Assembly: GCF_965638725.1 (NCBI RefSeq)
Contig: NC_134951.1
Span: 68,018,437 to 68,082,436 of the forward strand
Direction: 5' to 3'
DNA: 64,000 nucleotides
From: Aptenodytes patagonicus
Lineage: Eukaryota > Chordata > Aves > Sphenisciformes > Spheniscidae
Shown here: piece after piece, positions 25,614-37,200 of the stretch
How positions within the stretch are numbered: position 1 is the first letter of the stretch
Layout: each line of letters starts with the position of its first letter
Translations under genes and position numbers: made by a program
The notes under the pieces: model-generated
Told to the model about the DNA's origin: nothing
What the model saw: only the letters and a program-made list of their open reading frames with translations
The model's database searches: none

Positions 25614-25703
25614 AGGGAGGAGAAGGAGGAAGAGGAAGAGAAGGAGAGAGAGGAGGTGGTGAAGCTGCTGAGAGCAGCAAGGGAGAGGAGGGAGGAGGGG
25701 GGA
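25614..25703 (+). repeat. GA-rich homopurine tract
   Basis: Positions 25614-25656 are 43 uninterrupted purines and 25679-25703 another 25, separated by a short mixed segment. Such runs can form triplex (H-DNA) and are slippage-prone. Confidence 0.85.
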
Positions 25704-27904
25704 TGATCGCTGGAGATTTTCTTTGCTCTTTAATTATGCTCTGTTCTCTCATCGAAGTTAGAGTCACACTCCTAAACCTTGTTTTGTGCACCTTTCCCCA
25801 CCTCCAGATGTTGGGTCAGTGTCCAGCTAATGTTAAGGAAACTGTAAATACTATCAGTGGTTGCTCAAGTTCCCTTTAGCTTCCTCAGGGGATTGCCACA
25901 TCTGTTGGAGCAAAAACATCGTGCGGGACCACACTGGCTTCCTATTCGGTGAACACAAGCGCGTTACCCTCCATGCCAAAACGAGCTGTAGCACATTATA
26001 GGACAGAATCTTCCATATAGTTACTTGACACCACAGAGCCCATAAGCAAACAGAGCAAGTCCACTACTCTCATGTGCTTGTGAACAAGGCCTCAGGAGAC
26101 AGCCAGAATAGGACTGAAGAATAATACAAGCTGCTGTGATGCTAGATTTGTAAGTTACTCTCCTCTCTCAAAATCCAGCCAGCGTACCCAGGTGCTCCAA
26201 GGTGGTGCCTGAGAAGAGGAGGCTTTGGGGGCTTCCACACTTCCCCACGCTTGGTAAAGAACAAAAGCTAAGACTCATTTTTGAAACAATACATAGATAC
26301 CATCATTTATTAGGTATAATAAGCATAATGAAAAGATTTATGGTCATTTTTTTCCTGAACAGATAATATTACACAAAGAATTGCAAGACATTTCATACAA
26401 ACTGCTTTCTCAACTCTATTTCATTTTAATTTCCTTCCAGCTAGGAAACATCTTCTTAATGTATTTGCAAGTTCTTGTCTAAATATTCCCTGTTGCATAT
26501 ACTCTTCCCATTGGTCTGATACATCTCTCACGTTTATTGATCAAAGTTAGAAAACACTCCATAAAAGTGAATGGAGTTAACTGCTTCAAAAAAACAGGTG
26601 AAGTCCTGTGCCTTTATTAATTTTAGCTACCCAGAGGTTTTACTAAAAAAATTTTTCTACCTCTCATTCTTTGCAGTAAAGAACATTTGGCAGGGCACTT
26701 TTCATAAAGTACACATAGTTACAAAATTGCAGATGTGTTGCAAGCTAATAATCGTCTGTAGCTAAGGATTTCTATGAGACTTCTTTTTCCACATAGCAAA
26801 ATTATCCATTTTTTCACTTAAGAGAAGAAATGGAACATTATACAGTTAGGATTAACAAGGCAGAAACCAGCAGAGTCTTGAGTATACTTCATTGCTCGCA
26901 ATATATTGAGGCTTGCAGCACTGTGGAGTATAAGACACTGAAAGGTGTTTTATGATGTGATTTTCTCTATGAGAGCCTTAGTATGAGTTGGTAAGGGGTG
27001 TTTATGCATTTTACAGTTACATAGGACAGTATACACTTTCCATTTTTCAAATACTTATGAACAGCAAACCAATAAAAAGGGGCCTTTTAACAAATGCTTG
27101 ATACCTACACTCACACTGCTCCAGCTCAACTCCTGACGTGTAGGGGAATCATACCTCTGCTTAAGTCCTTCCTGACCTTTCTACGCTGGATAAAAGAGCT
27201 GGACCAGTATAACAGAGCTTTTTAAAGCCACAGATTTTGATACAGTGCATGAAAGAGGCAGACGCCCATGAAGAAAGCCACACCAGGAGGCTCTTCAAAC
27301 CAGGTCTGTAGGTTGCAGGGGTGGCTTGAAATCCCCTCTGCCTCTGCCCGCTCTATGCTGGCCCCAGCAACAGCATGCCAGGATTTTTAAGGGTTTACTG
27401 ATGGTCCTTGCTTACTTTTACAAATATTTAGAAATGAATAACTACATTACACATGCATGGGTAAAAGTCAAGATGCTGGCTTTGGTAGGGGGCTTTCTCT
27501 CATCCTTTTCTTACCCTGTCCCTATGGCTTAAGTGAATGAATGAAAAATGGAAGCAAAGCTATGAAGTATTGGCTGACTAATTTACTACTTTGGCAGTCA
27601 GTGGATAAAGGTATTTGGCTTCTTGAAAAATGTGCAAAATCTTCAGGTTAAAGGTGATACATACAAAATGGGATTTTTGTGAGCTGCTTTCCTTCAGGCA
27701 AATGATATATATTGTTTTGTTTATTGGCAGTTTAAAAAGCTTTTCTGAATTGAATTAGAAATATGAATGCATTTAAGATGCAATGGAATCCACATACACC
27801 CCACTCATGGGAATGAATGAGGAAACACAAGGGGTTTTAACGTTTAGACTTTATCTAACCAACCCACATCAGATATGAAGGTCCAAAATAGAGTAGATGA
27901 TAAC

Positions 27905-27910
27905 TTTATT
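27905..27910 (-). terminator. Candidate poly(A) signal of PERP copy B
   Basis: TTTATT on the plus strand reads AATAAA on the minus strand about 140 bases after the copy B stop codon. It is the first canonical signal downstream and would give a very short 3' UTR. Further AATAAA-like sites occur beyond, for example near 27719, so a longer isoform is possible. Confidence 0.5.
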
Positions 27911-28047
27911 GCAGAATGCCAGTATCGTTTTTCTACACGCATCTGAAAAGTTTCCAGCCTTTTCTACTAACATCCGATGGCAATATTCTGGAAAATGTAG
28001 CTGGTCTGTCAGATATCGCTGGAATAAGAACGCATTTTTACTGGTGC
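27911..28047 (-). other. PERP: Probable 3' UTR of PERP copy B
   Basis: The region lies between the TAA stop at 28050-28048 and the first AATAAA at 27910. No competing frame or repeat is seen. Assignment rests only on position. Confidence 0.45.
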
Positions 28048-28262
28048 TTACGGGGAAGAGTAAAAGTATGTGGGCTTCACATTACCCAAGATCTGATCTT
28101 CATAGTTAGGAAGGCAGCAGAAGAAGAATCCCAAGCATATTTCCATAATGGCGGTGGTCCAGCCAAAGCCGTAGGCCCAGCTGAACATATTGATTCCCGT
28201 CATTTCAATTTCAGTTGAGAACTTTACTGGATAAATGACCAGGCCCATGATGGAGAACACAG
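28048..28262 (-). CDS. PERP: PERP copy B coding exon 3
   Basis: Encodes residues 119-189 and a TAA stop. It carries membrane segment 3 (GLVIYPVKF), the second loop, [11 protein letters not shown], membrane segment 4 and the cytoplasmic tail CCLPNYED then LGN and KPTYFYSSP, all PERP hallmarks. Residue 159 (codon 28143-28141, GAA) places glutamate in membrane segment 4 where copy A has valine. The protein ends at SSP, seven residues earlier than copy A. Confidence 0.93.
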
Positions 28263-31200
28263 CTGAAGAAACAGGAGAAACCAAAAAATGTTTAAGCTAA
28301 CACCCATCACGTTGGTGCCTCCATAATACCTGTAGCTAAACCCACCCATGTTTTGGAGGATTTGAAAATCAATCCACTGCCGTGACAGACTTTGTATTAT
28401 TTTTCACAGAGAGCTCAAGTGCATACAGGCAAAGACTTGAGTATAGAATCAGCTGAGGGAAATACCAGTTCTAGTACGGCTATACCTGCACCAGCTAAAC
28501 TTGACTTCATATACTGCCTTACCGGCGACAAAAAGCAAGCCTCCAATCCCGCGTATGAAGTTGAACCGAAGTGTGTCAATGGCAAATGCTATGATGGCCA
28601 GAGCAAAACAGATGACTAGCAGTATAAAGCCGACCAGGTATGTGGCAGCAGCAGCTCTTCCCCAAGCTGAAATCAGAAGGAAGATACATTAGAAAGGAAC
28701 AAAAAAATCCTTTGCAGTGTTTTTCTCTGGTTTATAATGAAAGGCTGATTTTAAACAAATGTGAAAAGAAGGTCAGATCCCAAGAAGGAAAGCATGGGAG
28801 CTTTCTCTCCTCTCATAGGTGAACATTTTAGTTCCACGTGAAATCATTCACTAAGTGCAGAATGCATAAAAACGCCAGCTTTGACCTCTCGTACAGAATG
28901 CAATGGGGCTTGCATGCAAGCTTCCTCTTTAGATTTATCAATGAAGAATTGAGATAAAAATGACTGTAAAGATGTAAGAATGGACACTCTCCTTCAATAA
29001 CAAATGTCATTACCTCAGCAGATGCCGTAAAAACAGCAGCATTTTGCATGGACTAGGAGAATTACACTGTCCCTGAAACTAATTAAATCCTTCCTTTAAA
29101 AAAAAGTGTTTGTACAAGCACTACCGCTCTGGCATGCAAATTTAAAGGTATGGCAATAGTCCACAAATGTCAAAATTCAGTGGCTTCTGCCTTTTCAGCC
29201 TTTGCTTAGCTCTGTGTCCTAAATGGAGCTAAAAATTTGGAATCTGTTTTGTAGGGAAATTTGACCTCTGCTTTTGATCCAAAGTCAGAGCCATTTCATT
29301 TTGAAAACCTTGTTCAGGATATTAATACTTTAATTTTCAAATTATATAACTTTATGTTATAACATGTCAGAGCAAAGCATTTTGTGTTGGCATAACAACT
29401 GGAAAAATATTATTTATTCAATATTTTAAGTCTTGAGGGGCAACTACTGCTCAAAGAGATCAAGGTGTCTCCTCTTCTGAATGTAAAAAGCCCACTTTGA
29501 CACTTTTTAAATTGTCTGTGTAGATGGAGTAGGCAGTTAAAGTCTGCTGGGCATCTACAGACCTCACCCCCTCGCCTACGCTATGCATTTGTAAGGTGTC
29601 GGCTTCTAACCAAATATATACAGCAGCAGTACTGAAAAATTATCACAGCCCAAACAATCCTGACGATAATTACAGCTCACCTTAAACACAGTGCACATTG
29701 TTCAGTAAAAGTTTCCTCTGGAACTGAGTAAGTTAAGATTTTTGATACCCAGTAACCTGCCAATTTGTTTGCTTCGAGCGTGCAAGTAATAAAATGCAAA
29801 GTGTCCTGCCTTCCCCCTGGCCAGTGTCTGGTAGGCATGAAAGCCACCGTCCTGTCCTGGGTGAGTGACACCTTAGTGCTCAACTTCTCTTCCCCCCAGG
29901 CCCCACACCACCTCTGCTATTAGACTAGAAAAATGGATCAGGATTTTCCATCTCTACTTTTCTTCCCATCAGCCTATCAAAACCCATTTCCCTTTTTGTT
30001 TGCTTTTCACCATCCCCCCCTGCTTTATGATCCCTGCTCCCCGCCATTTTCAGTTTTATGTCAGGTCCTTTTTCTTCCTTATGCCAAAAAGTTTCTGTCT
30101 GCTTACAGGGCTTTTCAACGGTATTATTTTTCCTGTGAACAGGCAGCTGCCCGAGAAGACTGAAAGGGACAGCAAAAATGTGCCTACATCTCATTTTCTA
30201 GCACAGTATTTTAGCCCAAACTCTTCTCTCGGGGAGTTTACAGGAGGCTCGGAGGTAGAGTATGCAATGTGGAGGTGCAGGGGGGAGGGCAGCACCTCAG
30301 GCAGAGTATCAAAGGAAACAGCCAGGAAGAGGAATTTCTCGTACTGCCACAGCTCTATTTACCCTGTTGAGGATGCTCCTGCTCCCAGCCTCTCTGCCAC
30401 CCCTCTAAAACAGCAAAAAAAGGAGCACCTGGCCATAAGAGAAGTTGCTCAGCAGCGGTGACCTCACTGCTCTTGGATACAGTAACTTCTGGCAGAAGCG
30501 TGAAATGAGAAGGACATCTAGAAGTGATGTTTTTTGTTAGGTGCACAACTGGTTGTGGTTAGGTGCAAAACTCCTGGGCAAAGGGGTGTCCTTTTCCAGA
30601 GCAGACTCAGAGTGCAGCTGCCCACCCAGGAAGTGCTGAGGCACCATGAGACCTGGGGGTGTCGTGTCACCCGCTGCCACCACCACTGCTGTGGGCAGCA
30701 GACGGTCTGCCAAAGCTCAGCCTTGCTTCCCAAGAGCAGCTGATGGCAGAGCACCGTCCCCCGGGGTGGGAGCATCGCCTGGGCTGGGGGCTCAGGGCGT
30801 GGTGCCTGGTGGCCACAGCCGTGTGCGGTGTCACCTTGCCCATGCCACCGTCTCCCTCCTCCACCGGGCTCGCCCAGGTGTTTTTCCTGAAGTAGTGTTA
30901 CAAATGCTGTGACTGTATGAAAGTAGATTGGGTGCACACCCAGCCCGCCGGGCATTGGCTATATGGCAAGAAGAGACATGCTTGTTGCACGATGCTTACA
31001 TCTTTAGGAGGCATTGCTTAATCACCTAACAGCCAATTTTGTGACTCTCACTTCTACAAAAAAGAAAAAAAATTAACTCAACGTTGGAAGAAAACCAACA
31101 CACAGCTCCAAGTAAGGCAATAGGATTGCATGGAAGAGTCACTACGGGGTTTTTTTCAGGAATAGTACCTTGACTTCATCTATCCTTTATAAAAGTACCA

Positions 31201-34200
31201 GTTATCAGTAGTCTAAGACCACAGTGTGCAAACACCTTACTTTTCTAGGGTAAATGGTAGCAAAAGCTTTGTGTAGGAATAACTGCAACTGTTTCTATAT
31301 CTAAGACGTTTATTTTTCCTTGTGCCAGCCAGGATCACTAGAGTAGCTTAGTGTCTTTAGCAATAGAAGTAAGACTTACAATTCCTTAAAAATGCCAGAA
31401 TTAGAAGAATTAAATTGGTCAGAAAACACTGACAAGCGAGTGACTAATCTGGTCCCAAATATTTTCTTATCTTCCAATGTTGTGGGGTTTTTTTGCTTTA
31501 ACATAAAGCAAAAGCATAAATAAATTGTTCTAACTGCAAAGCTTTTTCTTAAAAATGTGAACTCCAGGCCAAAGAACCATCACAGGTGCAACACCAACTG
31601 AAAGTAAACTTGACTCTAGAGAGAGGGCAGCTGAAAGCTGAAAGGATCTAGTCCATCTGCCATCAAATCAAAAATAGAAACAGAGGGAGCAGCAGGTTAC
31701 AGGACATCAAGCTGAGTCTGTGAAAATATTCAGCAATTTGTGAGATCTGTTTTCTCAGCCCCAAAAAATGGCAGTGATGTTTTGGCTGTTTAAGAGTTAA
31801 AATGCGCTTGTTAGAAAAGAAATGTGTGTTTACGCAAGAGTGTGCTTGAATACCAGCAGGATCCTGTAACGCTTGCGTGCCAGTCTTATTTCTCCCCTTT
31901 CCAGCTCCTCTGTCAGCTGAAAGAATGCCAATGAACACTATGAAAGGGTTTGTAGGAAGCTACACACCGTCTGCTCTTGAAAACTCCTTCTAGCTGGCAA
32001 TTTTCTGAGCAATTTTGTCTTAAAACAAAGCCTTGCTACCCCAAACAGGCAAAAGGAACCCATGTTTTCATGCCTATCTCAAGCAGAGCAAGGACAGTGC
32101 TTCTGTTTACAGTGGTTTGTAGGTCAATCAGCAATGATTCGTGAGAGTCCGGACTACCCACAGTGAATGCAGTAGTATGTGACTACTGGAAAATGAAAAT
32201 AAGTGCCTTCCTTCTAAAACCCCCTGCTGTGTGAGAAGTCCCCTGAGCTAATTTAGAGACCAGAAAGAGCCCACCCATGCCAGTACAGAGCTCACTGTAG
32301 CTTATGAGCACAGTAATTAGCTGAGACAGTATACAATAATAACGCAGCTTTATTATTCTGCTATTAAAGCTAACTCAGTTTAGAGGTAGCATGGCTACCT
32401 CTTGTATTGCACCGTCTAAACACATCCTGAACATCCTATTGCTGACTGCAGCTATAGGGAAGCTGATGGACTTCATTAGAGATCCAGGACTAAGACTGCA
32501 TTCAGTTTCCTGCCTTCCTGATTTTACTCCCTCTTGCACCTTCCAGTTTGCACAAGTGTAAACACTGTCTGTGCTTCACACGTAAGGAAATTAGCTTCAT
32601 TGCTCAGCAGTAATGAGCCAAAACTTTGAACGACCCAATCTAGCCTTTCCTTAGCCTGCCATGTTTCATGCTCCAAACGGTGCCTTCAAAAAAGAGGCTG
32701 TCGTGCCTTGAAAATAGCATGTGAAGTCTACTTCCCCCATGACAAATACAAATTTCTGTGTTTGTGGTGTATGTGGTTCAAAACATGGGAAAACATTCAC
32801 AATGACATTCTGATGTTTTTCTTGATCTGGTACCCCCAAACCACACAAACTACTGAGTCTCTCTCTTTGGGTGACCTTTTCTGGAAGGAACCCCAGAGAG
32901 TTCAGAAGTACTTCTCCTGGTCTGATCAATAAGAACATACATCTCCAATTTTTCCTCCTGGCTTGAAGCTAAATACACAACTAGCACTGGAAAGAAAAAC
33001 AAATGTTTACCGCCAGCTCGCAGACACCAACAATTATCTACAGGTTCTTGCTGACTGATCATTTTAACACATCAGCCACTGCAGTGAATTGCGCAGCAAT
33101 TTTAGGAAGGATAGCTTTCATTCAAAAGAAACAGGCGGGGGGGGAAGAAAATGTAACAGACATATTTTGCTCTGTTATCCTTCATACCAGCAAGGGAAAG
33201 AAACACAAACCCTGCAGTTCTAGCTACAGTCTTGCAAAGCAATTCTTACAAGAACTGAAATCTGCCGTGATGATGATTCATCTCTGTGTTGTAAGTAATG
33301 AGAATGTTTCTAGGCTGAGTTTGCAGAGCTCAACCTGTTTTACGTCTCTCTGATTAAAGGGAAAGAGTATTATTTTGGAAACAAAGCTGAACTCACTAAG
33401 GTTTCTCAACCTGACGTTCTTCATCAGGGTGTGGTAAACTCTGCAGAGCACATGCTTCACTTTGAAAAGGAACTGCTTTGGCCAGGTTTTATCCATTTCA
33501 TTTTGGTTTGTTCTCCTCAAGAAAGTTTCCATGTGAAAGTGAGCATGTCTGCAGCAGAACATGTGTTCTCCTTAGCTTGAATCTTAAGATGGACTATCAA
33601 ACTCATTAACCCACATCTCAGTTTATCAGCTGAAGGGTTATGAGCTGTCGGTGTACATGCAAGCCATTGTCATCCAGGACTCTGGATTCCCCATGTTATC
33701 TGTGCAACGCTGGACAATGCAAAATCCTGTAACATGCCAACTACAGGAAATTTCTGTGCTCTTTTTGAAAACAAGTGAGCATTGAAATCTCTGCAAGTGT
33801 TTGCTGATCACATGAGCTGCCATTGAAAATACCAGTGTGCATGTGTTTGTATACAGCCAAGATAAAACAGAAAATATTAAAAGCAGCTTCTTATGAATAA
33901 ACTGTATGTGCAGACTGAAAGCTATTGACTGAAAATAATTTCAAAGGAAGGCTATACAAATGAAGAAAATCACATGTTAGTCATGGATAATTTATGAACA
34001 GAATAAAACGAGGAAAAAAATATCAAAGGCATGGTTGGATGTATATTATTCTCTGAGCTTCTATCTTCATTGCATCTGGATCATTCTTAAAACAATTGCA
34101 TTCTCTGAATATCTTTCCCGTGGGGAGTCAATACTGGATGTTTTTCTTTGGGGTTTTTTGTGTGAGTTTATATCATTTGGAGTGGAATACAAACTTTTTG

Positions 34201-37200
34201 GTCCTTCTGTTTGGCATCCTTTTTGGTAACCCCGTTCTTTCCCCTAGCATTACTTCTTTAGAATTCATTGGCGGTTAATATGGATTTCTCATTTAATAAC
34301 AGAGTATTATCTCATAACACACAAGTCATTTTTATGTGAGCAGGAACCAGCTTTTAGCTTGCCACTACTTAAGGGACAACCATGGAAGCAGAGAATGACC
34401 TATTTAGGTTCACACTAAGATAATGTCATTGCAAAAGTTTCTTGGTGATTAGTAGCAGGTCCCATATAAACGAGAAAGGATTAGGACTTTAGGACAATTA
34501 CCCCATAGTAATGATTTTAAATGACAACAGTAAGGAAAAGAACCTTTATGCATAGGCCATCTATTAGTAAAACACAGTATATATTAGCAGAAAACAGTGT
34601 CTTGACCATAGCTTAGTGCTAAAGTGATAGCTCAGTTTGGCTTGGCGGACCTTAACTCCTTTAAAGCAAAAACCTATTAATTCCCCACCACTGACTTCAC
34701 TCACAAACATATTCAGGCAAAGCCCTCATCCAGACTTCTGCAAACCTCTTCTCTTACTGAGGTAAGCAATTCAGCTTAGAAGCTATTCCGACTTGAATTT
34801 GAAGGGGAGGAGCAGTTACATCTTGAGGGAGTGGTTCAAATTCATCTCAACATAAGCCCAGGCATGTACAAGCTTGACTTAGAAGCTGGCTTCTGCAAAT
34901 CTTGTACTAATGAGGGCTGCTCTCTGATGCTTACTTAGCGCTAGGGAGGCAGAAGTGGCAGAGGGCATAAAGCCATCATCAAAGGGAGCACCAAGGGAGT
35001 AAGTTAGCTATTAAAAATAATGTGCACAGAGTGCCTCAGAATTAAAGGTTTGCTCATGAAAGAGTCAGGGAGTACCCCTATCTCACATTTTCTTCAGAAG
35101 CAGTTGCATACATTGAGAACATTGCATACATTGAGAACATCTCGGGGTTAAAGCTCAGTCTTATACACTTTAATGCTTTAACATTTTTTCCTCCTATTTT
35201 TTCCTATTTATTTTAAATTAAAGCAGGATTACTTACACTTGGATGTGTATATGGGGTTGGGAGGGTCAGGTAAATAAAACAGGTAAGGTATTGATTAGCC
35301 AGTCCATATACATAAGCTTAGTTAATCAGAGAAGCAAGATGTACCTGTCCCCTAACTACCCCTGAGTTAAAGGTGGGTTAAAATATTTAATGTGAATTAA
35401 ACAGAATCAATTTCCATGATAACACAGGCTATGAACTAGGACTCTTAATTGAAACAGCAGAGTGGAGTCTTTCCAAAAAGCTCTTTTTAAGCTTTATATT
35501 TCTAGGGCCATTTGAGGCTGAAGAACACTGAATTTACATCTCATTTCCATATACACCAAGTATTGTTCTCACTCTTGATCCACAGTTTTCATGCTGTGAG
35601 CAAACTTTGTTCTGAAACCTTGCTGAAAGTTGCCTTTTGCACTAGGGAGTTTCTCTCTGATAGAGAGCAGCTGTGAATCTGGATCTAATTTTCTGTTAGA
35701 AGCAAAATTTTACCATTTGCAAAAGAAAAACCCCAACATATAAGCAAAAGTGGTACTTTGTGCTCATAAAATACATCATAAGTTCTATTTGCTCTTCTTG
35801 TGAATGAAATAGCTTTTACAATGCATCCTGAAAGTCTTCATCGCTTGCTGCCTGTTGCTGATGGGGTTGTTAGTGAACTGCACAGAGACTTCCTACATTT
35901 GGGGCCTAATTTGGGCACAGTGTGCATATTCGACATAATAGGTGACATTAGATGTATTCAATTGCAGATTAGTACTCAGCAAGACTGTGTGTGATCTGAA
36001 GCATTATTTAGTACCAGTAGAAGGAAGCCAGAAACCTCTGGGACATAGGCTACCATCGTCACTCCACAAACTACCTTGAGTTCCTGGGAATTTTTGACCG
36101 ATGAGAGATTTTGTAATGGTACTTGACAAAGAAGAAACACGGCATTACAATACTCACTGGCTCAATGTGTTCAAGGTTGCTCAGAACAATGCAAGCTGTC
36201 AGTGAGAAGTGGTATGGATATGTGAAAAAATAGTGTTTTGAGAAGTTTTTTTCCTTTCCTGCGCGTAACTCCTTTCCTGCTTAAGTAACCTGACTGTTTA
36301 ACCCTACAGTGGAATTCGAAGTCCATCTTGCAGCCCTTATCACCGTTCAGACTATGGAGAGGTTATTATAGCCCTGCTGTATCAGATTACCTCAATAAGC
36401 TAGAGGAAGAGATGAGGTGAAGAGAAATGAGAGTTTAGCCACAAGTTTCCATACATTTTCAGCAAAGATGCCTCCTCTGTGTGTGTGAGTGAATGGTATT
36501 CTCTCAAGGACTTAAGGTCCTGATGATGCCAAGTGTTGAGGATCTTCACAAAGTCCTCAACACCAGCAGTTCATATCTCCTGATGAGGAGATGAGAATCC
36601 TCCACACAATTGCTATTTTTCCACCCAATTTAACTGTAATTATTAAAGGAAGGTTGGATAATAAACAGTGGAATGCCATCTGCAATTGCTCTCTGTAGAG
36701 TTAATTGCTGAAGAGCATAACTATTATTTAGAAAAGAGTCTGATTAAATGAATCTGCCACTAAACATATAAAAGGACAAACCCTAAAATTATAAGGGAAA
36801 GCATGTTAGCGATTGCAGATGAGGAATGAAAATTGCCATGGTAATTAAATGCTCTGGGCTTGATTCCCTTCTCTTATACCTCTTTAGTAACAACGGAGTG
36901 TCTCCTACAAGTTGGAGAAAAATGAAATTTGTTCTTTCTTGCATCAGAGTTCCTTAAATATACTGTTGTTGTGATATTTTCATTACTATATACATTTAAT
37001 TGAGCCTGTATTTTCTAGCATTCTAAGTTTTGAATAATGATTGAATATTCTACGTTATTGAGTAACTAATCTTGTAATCTCATTTATCACTGGTTAGTCC
37101 CAGGTAACATTACACTTTTAGGAGGCTGATGACTTAGGAAGTTACGTGCTTCTCTATACACCGTCATTAAAACTACAGGCAATCACCGTATATAAATATA

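Larger units (their letters stand above)
18427..27904. other. Intergenic stretch 3' of PERP copy B
   Basis: No gene is recognised across this stretch. It contains a 16-bp minisatellite (25026-25118), a homopurine tract (25614-25703) and a 9-bp-stem hairpin (23019-23040). A GC-rich patch at about 25430-25620 lacks the CpG density of an island. Confidence 0.55.

Noticed and set aside
30000-30461. 153-codon plus-strand frame
   Set aside because: No protein-like pattern or splice context, and its sequence resembles no family I know; treated as chance.
33558-33573. AGAACATGTGTTCT as a glucocorticoid response element
   Set aside because: The half-sites are separated by two bases, whereas the receptor dimer needs three.
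34860-34879. p53/p63-like response element in copy B intron 1 (AGGCATGTAC then AAGCTTGACT)
   Set aside because: Both cores are intact and 18 of 20 positions fit. By my estimate about 0.3 such matches are expected by chance in 64 kb with no spacer, and several if spacers are allowed. Attractive given PERP biology, but not supported on sequence alone.
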